In this document: one piece after another, positions 33,937-42,536 of the stretch
Numbering within the stretch: the stretch's first letter is position 1
Layout of the letters: each line of letters starts with the position of its first letter
Source: JADJDM01 sp044352985
GTDB taxonomy: Bacteria; Bacteroidota; Bacteroidia; B-17B0; Aurantibacillaceae
NCBI GenBank assembly: GCA_044352985.1
Contig: JBILCU010000003.1
Span: 186,001 to 250,000 of the forward strand
Direction: 5' to 3'
DNA length: 64,000 bases
Position numbers and translations under genes: made by a program
The notes under the pieces: model-generated
Database searches by the model: none
Seen by the model: only the letters and a program-made list of their open reading frames with translations
Told to the model about the DNA's origin: nothing

Positions 33937-34749
33937 TCAGCGAGTAAATAATAAAAGTATAGTTACTAACAATGAAACTACAGAAATTCCAGTACTAACA
34001 TTTGTTTGATTGAATAAAGCAGAATTAATTTTTACTTTATTAGGCTCAACATAAACTACATCGTTTTGTTGTAAATAATATACTGATGAATTAAAGAACT
34101 CTTTTTTTGTAATATCAACTCTGGTTTCTGTAAGTTTTCCATCTATTTCTCTTATCACGAGTATATTATTTCTAACTGCAGTAATATTTAAATCTCCTGC
34201 TATTCCTAAAGCTTCAAGTAAAGTTATTCTTTCATTTGGAATAGTAAAAGTTCCAGGATTTTTAACTTCTCCTAAAACTGTAATTTTATAATTTAAAATT
34301 CGAATAATTACAATTGCATCATTTAAATAGGATTTCAATTTTTCTTTTATTAAATCTACTGCCTGCTGCCTTGTTAAACCTTGAAGTTTTAGTTTACCTA
34401 AAATAGGAAAATCAATATAGCCTTCGGAATTAATTAAATAACCAAAAGGAGTGGGATTACCTGAGGCATATCCGCCAATATTTTGGCTAGCATTTGATGC
34501 TGAGAGATTGAATAATTTAACACTAGCTTCGTCCTGTGCATTAACCTGAATTGATAAAATATCGTCAGGTTTTAAAACAGGATTGTAACTTGTACTTTGT
34601 AATGTTGATGACTGATTACCTTGAAAATAAACTATTTTTTCTTTTTGATGACAGGAAGAAAAGAATAGGAGAAAAATAATAAAACTAATTAAGCAAGTTG
34701 TTTTACTTGTAAAATAAGGTTCTCCTGATAAGAAATTAGTTTTTCTCAT
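33937..34749 (-). CDS. Polysaccharide export lipoprotein (Wza type, SLBB)
   Basis: 270 aa. Lipobox at C33 (LLFFSSCHQKEK); the start could also be nearer the hydrophobic stretch. The Poly_export motif VLKPDDILSIQVNAQDEASVKLFN is at about 59-82, and then ILNYKITVLGEVKNPGTFTIPNERITLLEALGIAGDL, the SLBB domain. A C-terminal TM (VSTGISVVSLLVTILLLF) is usual in Bacteroidota homologues. It forms the outer-membrane exit with the tyrosine kinase encoded 2 nt downstream. Confidence 0.93.
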   Translation of the reverse strand: MRKTNFLSGEPYFTSKTTCLISFIIFLLFFSSCHQKEKIVYFQGNQSSTLQSTSYNPVLKPDDILSIQVNAQDEASVKLFNLSASNASQNIGGYASGNPTPFGYLINSEGYIDFPILGKLKLQGLTRQQAVDLIKEKLKSYLNDAIVIIRILNYKITVLGEVKNPGTFTIPNERITLLEALGIAGDLNITAVRNNILVIREIDGKLTETRVDITKKEFFNSSVYYLQQNDVVYVEPNKVKINSALFNQTNVSTGISVVSLLVTILLLFTR

Positions 34750-34759
34750 TTAAAAACAA

Positions 34760-35605
34760 TCAGTTTTTAAAAAATAAAAGCATTTGTGAGAGCTTATCTT
34801 TAAGTTCAGTACGAGGAACAATTTTATCTAAAAAACCATGTTCCAAAACAAACTCAGCAGTTTGAAAACCTTTAGGTAAATCTTTACCAATAGTTTCTTT
34901 TACAACTCTAGGTCCGGCAAATCCTATTAATGAACCTGGTTCTGCAATATTTAAATCACCCAACATGGCATAAGATGCTGTTACACCTCCAGTTGTTGGA
35001 TCTGTTAATAAAGAGATATAAGGAATATGTGCTTTTGCTAATAACGAAAGTTTTGCAGATGTTTTAGCCATTTGCATTAACGAAAATGCTGCTTCCATCA
35101 TTCTTGCACCCCCCGAACGTGAAATAATTAATAGAGGTGTTTTAGTTTTTAAACAAAAATCAATTGATCGTGAAATTTTTTCACCTACAACAGAACCCAT
35201 TGATCCTCCAATAAAATTAAAATCCATGCAACAAACCACTAAATCATTACCGTTTACTTTTCCATAAGCAGCTCTGATTGCATCTTTTAATCCTGATTTT
35301 TTAATGCTGTCTACTAAACGTTCCTTGTATTTTTTTGTGTCAGAAAACTCAAGTGGGTCACCACTTATCATATTTTCATGTAATTCGGTGAATTGATTTT
35401 CATCAAATAGAATTTCAAAATATTCTGATGAACCAATTCTTTCATGATGTCCGCAGTTATTACAAACATATTTATTGTTTGAATGTTCTGTAGACGTATT
35501 TATTTTTTTACAAGAGGGGCATTTGTACCAAAGTCCTTCAGGAGTTTCCTTTTTTTCCTTAGTACTTGTAGTAATTCCTTCTTTAATTCGTTTAAACCAA
35601 CCCAT
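34760..35605 (-). CDS. accD: Acetyl-CoA carboxylase carboxyltransferase subunit beta
   Basis: 281 aa. Zinc ribbon C29-x2-C32...C48-x2-C51 (YKCPSCKK, VCNNCGHH) followed by the crotonase-like carboxyltransferase core: GGSMGSVVGEKI, SRSGGARMMEAAFSLMQMAK, DPTTGGVTASYAMLGDLNIAEPGSLIGFAGPRVV. It carries out malonyl-CoA synthesis with AccA (not in the window). It follows fbaB by 35 nt and precedes the wza-like gene by 10 nt. Confidence 0.97.
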   Translation of the reverse strand: MGWFKRIKEGITTSTKEKKETPEGLWYKCPSCKKINTSTEHSNNKYVCNNCGHHERIGSSEYFEILFDENQFTELHENMISGDPLEFSDTKKYKERLVDSIKKSGLKDAIRAAYGKVNGNDLVVCCMDFNFIGGSMGSVVGEKISRSIDFCLKTKTPLLIISRSGGARMMEAAFSLMQMAKTSAKLSLLAKAHIPYISLLTDPTTGGVTASYAMLGDLNIAEPGSLIGFAGPRVVKETIGKDLPKGFQTAEFVLEHGFLDKIVPRTELKDKLSQMLLFFKN

Positions 35606-35640
35606 TTTAATTTTAATTATTTTCTACTTAAATAATAATA

Positions 35641-36693
35641 TTAAGCAATTGTTATTGTGTTATCAAGGTAAACATCTTGAATTGCGTTTAATAATTGCAC
35701 ACCATCTTTAACTGGTTTTTGAAATGCTTTTCTCCCTGATATTAAACCTTGTCCGCCACCTCTTTTATTTACTACTGCAGTATAAACTGCTTCACTTAAA
35801 TCTGATGCACCTTTACTTTCGCCACCACTGTTAATTAATCCAATTCTTCCCATAAAACAATTTGCAACTTGATAACGGCATAAATCTATAGGGTGTTCAG
35901 TTGTAAGTTCCGAATATACCTTTGGATGAGTTTTGCCATGCCCGGTTGCTAAATATCCTCCGTTTTTATCGGATAGTTTTTGTTTGATAATATCCGCTTG
36001 AATAGTAACTCCAAGATGATTTGCCTGAGAAGATAAATCAGCTGCTGTATGATAATCAACGCCGTCTTTTTTAAATGCGCTGTTACGTGTATAACACCAT
36101 AATATGGTTGCCATCCCAAGCTCATGCGCACGCTCAAAAGCCTGAGCAACTTCTATAATTTGGCGATTTGAGTCGGCTGAACCAAAATAGATGGTGGCAC
36201 CAACTGCCACAGCTCCCATATTCCAAGCATCTTCTACGGAACCAAACATAATTTGGTCGAATTTATCCGGGTAGGTTAAAAATTCGTTATGATTAATTTT
36301 AACTACAAATGGAATTTTATGGGCATATTTTCTCGAAACAGAAGCTAAAACACCATAGGTTGATGCAACAGCATTACATCCCCCTTCTATTGCTAACTTA
36401 ACGATGTTTTCAGGGTCAAAATAAGCAGGATTGGGAGCAAATGATGCTCCTGCACTATGTTCTATTCCCTGATCAACAGGTAAAATGCTCATGTAACCTG
36501 TTCCCGCTAGTCTTCCGGTGTTATATAATTGGTTTAAGCTACGTAACACTTGTGGATTTCTGTTTGATAATCCAAATGAGTTGTCTATAAAATCTTTTGA
36601 AGTTAAATGGATTTGTTCTTTAGTAATTCCTTTGCAAGTGTGCGATAATAAATTTTCAGCTTGCGCTCCTAGTAATTCGGTTATTTTAGACAT
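35641..36693 (-). CDS. fbaB: Fructose-bisphosphate aldolase class I (DhnA/FbaB type)
   Basis: 350 aa, highly similar by eye to Escherichia coli FbaB along its length: LYNTGRLAGTGYMSILPVDQGIEHSAGASF, AVASTYGVLASVSRKYAHKIPFVVKINHNE, NMGAVAVGATIYFGSADS, YQVANCFMGRIGLINSGG, ending NAIQDVYLDNTITIA. It is a Schiff-base aldolase for glycolysis or gluconeogenesis, metal-independent. The tRNA-Gly promoter starts about 80 nt upstream in the opposite orientation, so the two are divergent. Confidence 0.96.
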   Translation of the reverse strand: MSKITELLGAQAENLLSHTCKGITKEQIHLTSKDFIDNSFGLSNRNPQVLRSLNQLYNTGRLAGTGYMSILPVDQGIEHSAGASFAPNPAYFDPENIVKLAIEGGCNAVASTYGVLASVSRKYAHKIPFVVKINHNEFLTYPDKFDQIMFGSVEDAWNMGAVAVGATIYFGSADSNRQIIEVAQAFERAHELGMATILWCYTRNSAFKKDGVDYHTAADLSSQANHLGVTIQADIIKQKLSDKNGGYLATGHGKTHPKVYSELTTEHPIDLCRYQVANCFMGRIGLINSGGESKGASDLSEAVYTAVVNKRGGGQGLISGRKAFQKPVKDGVQLLNAIQDVYLDNTITIA

Positions 36694-36775
36694 GCTATCT
36701 TATCTTAATTTTGTTAAGCTGGTAAATTTACAAAAAAATGACGAATGAAAGTTTCTTTGAATTTCTAAAAAAAAA

Positions 36776-36806
36776 TTTGCATGTTATAAAAAAGTAATTA
36801 ATTTTG
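36776..36806 (+). promoter_or_regulatory. Promoter of tRNA-Gly
   Basis: TTTG at 36,776-36,779, a 19-nt spacer, then TAATTTTG at 36,799-36,806: the full Bacteroidota sigma consensus with correct spacing. The mature tRNA begins 12 nt after the -7 box. Confidence 0.8.
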
Positions 36807-36818
36807 TGCCCTCAAATT

Positions 36819-36894
36819 GCGAAAGTAGCTCAGTTGGTAGAGCGTAACCTTGCCAAGGTTAAGGTCGCGGGTTCGAGACCCGTCTTTCGCTCCA
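36819..36894 (+). tRNA. tRNA-Gly (anticodon GCC)
   Basis: 76 nt including an encoded CCA end. Acceptor stem GCGAAAG pairs with CTTTCGC, the D arm is GCTC-AGTTGGTA-GAGC, the anticodon stem TAACC/GGTTA carries the loop TTGCCAA with anticodon GCC, and the T arm is GCGGG-TTCGAGA-CCCGT. All stems pair. It decodes GGC and GGU. Strong terminator follows, so it is a monocistronic tRNA. Confidence 0.97.
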
Positions 36895-36927
36895 AAAGCC
36901 CTTTATTAAAGGGCTTTTTTCTTTTTT
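36894..36927 (+). terminator. Intrinsic terminator after tRNA-Gly
   Basis: AAAAGCCCTTT / AAAGGGCTTTT, 11-bp stem around ATT, followed by TTCTTTTTT. It overlaps the last A of the CCA end. Confidence 0.9.
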
Positions 36928-36934
36928 AATATTT

Positions 36935-37165
36935 CATATGTAGATTTTTATTGTTTTTTAGTTGACATATGTTATACGCCATGTATCTTCACTTCGACAA
37001 GCTCAGCGCAACGCATTTGTTTTTGTGCGCAAAGCACATGGCTATTTCATATGTAGATTTTTATTGTTTTTTAGTTGACATATTTTTACGCCATGTATCT
37101 TCACTTCGACAAGCTCAGCGCAACGCATTTGTTTTTGTGCGCAAAGCACATGGCTATTTCATATT
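36935..37165. repeat. Two tandem copies of a 113/112-nt palindromic MITE-like repeat
   Basis: Units start with CATATG at 36,935 and 37,048 and end at CATATT (37,160). They are almost identical; the second lacks one base and has TATTTTTACG for TATGTTATACG. Within a unit, CATATGTTATACGCCATGT (36,966-36,984) and ACATGGCTATTTCATATG (37,036-37,053) are imperfect inverted repeats around a 51-nt loop holding CTTCACTTCGACAAGCTCAG and GTGCGCAAAGC. Homologous, more degenerate pairs occur at 16.8 kb, and a remnant at 11.6 kb. No coding potential beyond chance frames. Confidence 0.88.
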
Positions 37166-37206
37166 TAATTTCTTATTCTACTTTTTTGAACAACTAATTG
37201 AAAAAA

Positions 37207-37236
37207 AAAGACCGTCATAAAAAATGACGGTCTTTT
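37207..37236 (-). terminator. Intrinsic terminator after dnaK (bidirectional stem)
   Basis: AAAAGACCGTCAT / ATGACGGTCTTTT, a perfect 13-bp stem with a 5-nt A/T loop. On the minus strand it is followed by a T run, 21 nt after the dnaK stop. Confidence 0.88.
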
Positions 37237-37256
37237 AACTATTAAGGTTGCAATAT

Positions 37257-39170
37257 TTATTTTACTTCTTCAAAATCAACATCGGTTACTTCCGAATCTT
37301 TACCTTTTTCGGTTTGCTGACCTTGTTGAGCTCCACCTTCTTGTTGAGGATTTGCTTGCTGTTGTTGATTCATTGCGTTGTACATGTCTTGCGAAGCAGC
37401 TTCCCAAGCTGTATTTAAAGCAGCTAATGAAGTTTCTATTTTAGCAACATCGCGAGATGCGTGAGCAGCTTTTAACTCTGTTAATGCAGATTCAATAGGT
37501 GCTTTTTTCTCAGCCGGAATTTTATCACCATATTCTTTCATTTGTTTTTCAGTTTGGAAAATCATGGTGTCTGCCTGATTGATTTTTTCAATCTCTTCTT
37601 TTTGTTTTTGATCTGCATCTGCATTTGCTTCAGCTTCACGCTTCATTCTATCTATTTCATCTTTAGATAAACCGCTGCTTGCCTCGATACGAATATTTTG
37701 AGATTTACCAGTTGCTTTATCTTTTGCTGATACACTTAAAATACCATTTGCATCAATATCAAAAGTTACTTCAATCTGAGGAACTCCACGAGGTGCTGGC
37801 ATAATGCCATCCAAGTTAAACTGACCAATGGTTCTGTTATCTTTTGCCATAGGGCGTTCACCTTGCAACACGTGTAATTGAACGCTTGGTTGGTTATCGC
37901 TTGCAGTTGAAAACGTTTCAGCTTTCTTAGTTGGTATAGTTGTATTTGCTTCGATTAATTTAGTGAAAACACCACCGTAAGTTTCAATACCTAAAGAAAG
38001 TGGAGTAACATCTAATAACAATACATCTTTTACTTCTCCTGTTAATACACCACCTTGAATAGATGCTCCGATAGCAACAACCTCATCAGGATTAACACCT
38101 TTTGAAGGTGATTTACCAAAGAATTTTTCTACAGCAGCCTGAACAGCAGGAATACGTGTAGAACCACCCACTAAAATGATTTCATCAATTTCAGAAGTGC
38201 TGTAACCTGAATTTTTCAAAGCTGAACGGCAAGGCTCAATAGTTCTTTGTATCAATGAGTCTGCTAATTGCTCAAATTTTGCTCTAGTTAATGTTTTTAC
38301 CAAGTGTTTTGGAATACCATTAACAGGCATAATATATGGTAAGTTGATTTCAGAAGTTGTTGTGCTTGATAATTCGATTTTTGCTTTTTCAGCAGCTTCT
38401 TTCAAGCGTTGTAAAGCCATTGGATCTAGACGTAAATCAATACCTTCTTCTTTTTTAAACTCATCAGCCAACCAGTCGATGATTACGTTATCAAAATCGT
38501 CACCACCTAAGTGTGTGTCGCCATCAGTTGATTTCACTTCGAATACACCATCACCCAATTCAAGAACAGAAACGTCATGTGTACCACCACCGCAGTCGAA
38601 CACCACAATTTTCATGTCTTTTCCTTTTTTATCTAAACCATATGCTAAAGCGGCAGCAGTTGGTTCGTTTATAATACGACGAACTTTTAATCCTGCAATT
38701 TCTCCCGCTTCTTTTGTGGCCTGACGTTGTGCATCGTTAAAATATGCCGGAACAGTGATTACTGCTTCAGAAACTTCAGTTCCTAAATAGTCTTCAGCTG
38801 TTTTTTTCATTTTTTGAAGAATGATAGCAGAAATTTCTTGTGGGGTGTATTTTCTTCCGTCAATATCTACACGTGGCGTATTGTTATCGCCTTTTACTAC
38901 ATCATATGGAACACGTGTAATTTCTCTCTGACTTTCATCATAAGAAGTTCCCATGAAACGTTTGATTGAATATATTGTTTTTTTAGGATTAGTAATAGCT
39001 TGGCGTTTAGCAGGATCACCAACTTTACGCTCGCCACCTTCAACAAATGCAACAATAGAAGGAGTGGTTCTTTTACCTTCGTTATTTGCGATTACCACTG
39101 GTTCATTTCCTTCCATCACCGCTACGCAGGAGTTGGTTGTACCTAGATCGATTCCGATAATTTTACTCAT
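37257..39170 (-). CDS. dnaK: Molecular chaperone DnaK (Hsp70)
   Basis: 637 aa. ATPase domain with IIGIDLGTTNSCVAVMEG at the start, EPTAAALAYGLD, FDCGGGTHDVSVLELGDGVFEV and ILVGGSTRIPAVQ; then the substrate-binding domain (LLLDVTPLSLGIETYGGVFTKLI) and a Q/G-rich tail (MNQQQQANPQQEGGAQQG) with the EEVK-like acidic ending VTDVDFEEVK. dnaJ and grpE are not adjacent. The upstream region contains TGCCAAACTGACA, noted separately. Confidence 0.98.
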   Translation of the reverse strand: MSKIIGIDLGTTNSCVAVMEGNEPVVIANNEGKRTTPSIVAFVEGGERKVGDPAKRQAITNPKKTIYSIKRFMGTSYDESQREITRVPYDVVKGDNNTPRVDIDGRKYTPQEISAIILQKMKKTAEDYLGTEVSEAVITVPAYFNDAQRQATKEAGEIAGLKVRRIINEPTAAALAYGLDKKGKDMKIVVFDCGGGTHDVSVLELGDGVFEVKSTDGDTHLGGDDFDNVIIDWLADEFKKEEGIDLRLDPMALQRLKEAAEKAKIELSSTTTSEINLPYIMPVNGIPKHLVKTLTRAKFEQLADSLIQRTIEPCRSALKNSGYSTSEIDEIILVGGSTRIPAVQAAVEKFFGKSPSKGVNPDEVVAIGASIQGGVLTGEVKDVLLLDVTPLSLGIETYGGVFTKLIEANTTIPTKKAETFSTASDNQPSVQLHVLQGERPMAKDNRTIGQFNLDGIMPAPRGVPQIEVTFDIDANGILSVSAKDKATGKSQNIRIEASSGLSKDEIDRMKREAEANADADQKQKEEIEKINQADTMIFQTEKQMKEYGDKIPAEKKAPIESALTELKAAHASRDVAKIETSLAALNTAWEAASQDMYNAMNQQQQANPQQEGGAQQGQQTEKGKDSEVTDVDFEEVK

Positions 39171-39308
39171 GTTATTTTATTTAAGAATTGGTTATTAATT
39201 TTTATCGCGAATGCCAATGATTATGCCAATGGCTTTTAAAGCAAGTTTGTGGCAGAAACCAATAATATTGAATGATAAAATTTCCTATTTATGCCAAACT
39301 GACACTGT

Positions 39309-40427
39309 TTAGCATCCTGTATTTGTTGAACAACTTGGACCTCTGAATCTAAATCTACAAGTGTAAGAAGATATTGTTAATGCTTCTCTAGTTTGATTTG
39401 AAATGACATTAGATTGAAAATCGGGTGATATGGAGCAATCAAACATTTTTTTTGTAACAACAACTTTTGTTCTGGTTGAAAAAACACCAACAGCACCGTT
39501 TTTCATATTAGTATAAATGGGCTTTTCTTGCCCAAAAGAGCCACTTGTATTATTTATTTCCTGATAAAGTTTGTATTCATTACCTGCAAAATAAAAATGA
39601 AAGGTCATGCTATCAATTACGCGCTCTTTTAGGTTTGATCTATCAGGAATACCATTAGCTAATGAACTATAAAAATTTACTCCCGGAAAGGTGAAATCCA
39701 TTAATTCACCTCCATTTGATGCTGCTGCATTTAAATTACCTCTGTCAAACTCGTAAAATGCTTTTTCTTCAGTATTATCTAAAAATAAATTTCTATAGTG
39801 CATTCTTAATTTAAAAGATGTTGAAGCACAATTGATAGGAGTGTAAAACATTATTTTAGTTTTAGCATTAGATGGAGTTAGAATACTAATGTTAGATTGA
39901 TTAAAAAAGCAATTTAGTCCAAGTGTTGCGGTACACATTGATGAACTTGGATTTGCAGTGAGATCTTTAATCAGTTTTATTTTTTCTGATTCAAATACAA
40001 TTGAGGTTTTTGTATTTCCAACTTTTAATATGTATTCAAAATATCTTCCTAAAGAATCAGCTTTAAATTTTTGGGTTGATTTGTAAATCAATTGATTGGT
40101 ATTGAAAACTCCTGGCTGTAATGGTTTTTCATAGGTTTCACTAAATACGTATTTTTGTTTTAAAGTTCCATTCCAATATTTTTCAACGGTTACAGTTGCT
40201 TCTCCTGGCTTAAAATAAACTGAATCCTGAATTTGCGCTACATCAACAGCACTTCCTGAACCTAAAAAAACTCTATTTACACGAATGTAGTTAACGGAAT
40301 CGGCTGGATCAATTAATCCATACACTGCAATGCTTTCTTTGTATGGTGCCAAAGCATCTAAGTCGTTTTTACATGAGTTGAATATAGCAACAATAAATAC
40401 TAAATAGATAAGTGAAATTAATTTCAT
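39309..40427 (-). CDS. DUF4249 family lipoprotein
   Basis: 372 aa with lipobox C19 (IFNSCKNDLD). The segment AVYGLIDPADSVNYIRVNRVFLG, followed by VTVEKYWNGTLKQKYVFSETYE, is the standard DUF4249 opening. This family is frequent in Bacteroidota, often paired with a TonB-dependent receptor and thought to be a cell-surface lipoprotein. No receptor is next to it here; the next gene downstream (dnaK) is 138 nt away. Function is unknown. Confidence 0.85.
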   Translation of the reverse strand: MKLISLIYLVFIVAIFNSCKNDLDALAPYKESIAVYGLIDPADSVNYIRVNRVFLGSGSAVDVAQIQDSVYFKPGEATVTVEKYWNGTLKQKYVFSETYEKPLQPGVFNTNQLIYKSTQKFKADSLGRYFEYILKVGNTKTSIVFESEKIKLIKDLTANPSSSMCTATLGLNCFFNQSNISILTPSNAKTKIMFYTPINCASTSFKLRMHYRNLFLDNTEEKAFYEFDRGNLNAAASNGGELMDFTFPGVNFYSSLANGIPDRSNLKERVIDSMTFHFYFAGNEYKLYQEINNTSGSFGQEKPIYTNMKNGAVGVFSTRTKVVVTKKMFDCSISPDFQSNVISNQTREALTISSYTCRFRFRGPSCSTNTGC

Positions 40428-40551
40428 GTCGACAAAAATAGCTATTTAAATGAATTAGTATTTATAACTTACATATTTGGTTATTTAGACCGTATAAATG
40501 AACAAAAATTGATTTTAATAACTTTCAACTCTGAAATTTTAAAAACTAGGC

Positions 40552-41535
40552 TTAATTTTTTCTATTCATTAATTCTTCTGCAAACAATAAAAGTTGATTT
40601 ATTTTTTCCGGGTTTGCTTTTATTTTTTTTAGGGAAGAAATTGCATTTTGGTAATGCAATTCAGTTTGTTGTTTGCAGTATTCAGGAATTGCTAATTCTA
40701 AATATAAATTTTGAATTGCATTAATTTTTTCATCTGACTTGGCTTGAGGATTATTTAACCAAATTGCAAATTGGTTGAATTGTTTTTCGTTTGCAACTTC
40801 TAAACTCTTAATCAGTAAAAACGTTTTTTTATCGGATAATATATCTCCGCCAATTTGTTTCCCGAACTGTTCATCATGAGGAAAAGCATCCAGTAAATCA
40901 TCATGAATTTGAAATGCAATACCTAACTCTTTACCAAATTCATATACGTGTGTTTGACTTTCTTTATCTGCTCCAGCAACAATTGCACCTAATTGCAAAC
41001 TACAACCTAATAAAACTGCAGTTTTTAATTCAATCATATTGGTGTAATCAGCCAATGAAATTTTATCAAGCGATTCAAAGTTCATGTCCAGTTGTTGCCC
41101 TTCGCAAACCTCATGTGCTGTTTTGGTAAATATGCCCAGCAAATCTTTTAATTTATCAGAAGGTGATTGGCAAAGAACCTCATAGGCTTTTACCAACATG
41201 TCATCGCCGCTTAAAATGGCGATGTTGTGATTCCATTTTTCGTGAACTGTTTTTTTTCCTCTGCGTATTGGCGCATTGTCCATAATGTCATCATGAATCA
41301 AAGAAAAATTGTGAAACAATTCTACCGCCAGGGAAGCAGCTACTGCATTTTTTACCGGCTGGTCAAATAAATCGCATGCAACTAAAGCTAAAAGTGGCCG
41401 AATTCGTTTGCCTCCAAGTGAAAGAATGTAACGCTGAGGTTCATACAATTCTTCAGGGATACCGTTTATGCTTTGAGTAAGTTCAGTAATTGAACTTTCG
41501 AGCAATTGATAAAAGGGTTGGTAAGCGGCAATCAT
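40552..41535 (-). CDS. Polyprenyl (farnesyl/geranylgeranyl) diphosphate synthase family
   Basis: 327 aa trans-prenyltransferase. First aspartate-rich motif D82-D-x2-D86 (LIHDDIMDNAPIRRGK), second DDLLD at 212-216 (AFQIHDDLLD), plus LGGKRIRPLL at 40-49. It elongates IPP onto allylic diphosphates, for quinone side chains or other isoprenoids; product length cannot be read reliably. It starts 3 nt after the rfbA stop. Confidence 0.92.
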   Translation of the reverse strand: MIAAYQPFYQLLESSITELTQSINGIPEELYEPQRYILSLGGKRIRPLLALVACDLFDQPVKNAVAASLAVELFHNFSLIHDDIMDNAPIRRGKKTVHEKWNHNIAILSGDDMLVKAYEVLCQSPSDKLKDLLGIFTKTAHEVCEGQQLDMNFESLDKISLADYTNMIELKTAVLLGCSLQLGAIVAGADKESQTHVYEFGKELGIAFQIHDDLLDAFPHDEQFGKQIGGDILSDKKTFLLIKSLEVANEKQFNQFAIWLNNPQAKSDEKINAIQNLYLELAIPEYCKQQTELHYQNAISSLKKIKANPEKINQLLLFAEELMNRKN

Positions 41536-41538
41536 CTT

Positions 41539-42402
41539 TTACTGATTCAATAAGCCAAGTAAGTAGTTACCGTAACCACTTTTGGTAAGTGGTTGTGCAA
41601 TTTTTTGTAATTGTTCTTTATTGATATAACCCATTTTATAGGCAACTTCTTCAATGCAACCAATTTTTAATCCTTGTCTTTCTTCAATCACCTGAACAAA
41701 TTGCCCGGCTTGCATTAATGAATTAAAAGTTCCTGTATCTAGCCATGCAGTGCCTCTATCCAAAATACTTACGCTTAAGTTTCCTCTTTTGAGGTATTCT
41801 TTATTTACATCTGTAATTTCGTATTCCCCACGAGCACTGGGTTTAAGATTTTTCGCAATTTCAACAACCGAATTGTCATAGAAATACAATCCTGGAACTG
41901 CATAATTTGATTTGGGTTGTGCAGGTTTTTCTTCAATAGATAATACTTTGTTATTTTCATCAAATTCAACCACACCATATCTTTCAGGATCACTAACATG
42001 GTAAGCAAAAACAACTCCTCCTTCTGGGTCATTTAGTTTTTGTAGCATGCGACCCATACCAACACCATAAAAAATATTATCACCAAGAATTAATGCTACT
42101 TTATCATTTCCTATAAATTTTTCACCTAAAACAAATGCTTGTGCTAATCCATTTGGTACTTCCTGAACAGCGTAATGAAATTTGCATCCCAATGATTCGC
42201 CATTTCCCAAAAGACGTTCAAAGTTTGGTAAATCATGAGGCGTAGAAATAATTAAAATTTCACGAATGCCTGACATCATTAAAACTGATAATGGATAATA
42301 AATCATGGGTTTGTCGTAAACAGGCATCATCTGTTTGCTTGTTGCAAGAGTTAATGGATGTAAACGAGTTCCTGATCCTCCGGCTAAAATAATTCCTTTC
42401 AT
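41539..42402 (-). CDS. rfbA: Glucose-1-phosphate thymidylyltransferase
   Basis: 287 aa nucleotidyltransferase making dTDP-glucose for dTDP-rhamnose-type sugars. GGSGTRLHPLT at 8-18, LGDNIFYG near 108-115, GRGEYEITDVN and LDRGTAWLDTGT, all as in RfbA/RmlA. rfbBCD are not in the window. A -7 promoter element is directly upstream. Confidence 0.96.
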   Translation of the reverse strand: MKGIILAGGSGTRLHPLTLATSKQMMPVYDKPMIYYPLSVLMMSGIREILIISTPHDLPNFERLLGNGESLGCKFHYAVQEVPNGLAQAFVLGEKFIGNDKVALILGDNIFYGVGMGRMLQKLNDPEGGVVFAYHVSDPERYGVVEFDENNKVLSIEEKPAQPKSNYAVPGLYFYDNSVVEIAKNLKPSARGEYEITDVNKEYLKRGNLSVSILDRGTAWLDTGTFNSLMQAGQFVQVIEERQGLKIGCIEEVAYKMGYINKEQLQKIAQPLTKSGYGNYLLGLLNQ

Positions 42403-42432
42403 AGTTCTGAAATTGCAGATTTCTAATTATTC

Positions 42433-42440
42433 CAAAACTA
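42433..42440 (-). promoter_or_regulatory. -7 element (TAGTTTTG) upstream of rfbA
   Basis: Exact TAnnTTTG on the minus strand, about 30 nt before the rfbA ATG. No clear -33 box. Confidence 0.45.
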
Positions 42441-42536
42441 CTATTTTTTATTTATTCTGCTTAATGTGGAAATAAATTTATTTACTATTATCGGATCAAT
42501 CTTAATTAGAAATGCGAATGTGAATAATTAAACTTT

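Noticed and set aside
36819..36930. tRNA-Gly as an integration site of a mobile island
   Set aside because: No integrase, no repeated tRNA 3' end, and housekeeping genes on both sides.
36935..37165. CRISPR-like array
   Set aside because: Only two units of 112-113 nt with no unique spacers, and the arms form one palindrome per unit. No cas genes are near.
36969..37220. 83-residue reading frame beginning MLYAMYLHFDKLSATH, and a similar one at 16,743-16,997
   Set aside because: Both are translations of the same dispersed repeat, which is why they share a peptide; the sequence is palindromic and lacks start or coding signals.
39171..39308. Sigma-54 promoter upstream of dnaK
   Set aside because: TTGGCAT resembles the -24 box, but the -12 TTGC is missing at the required distance.
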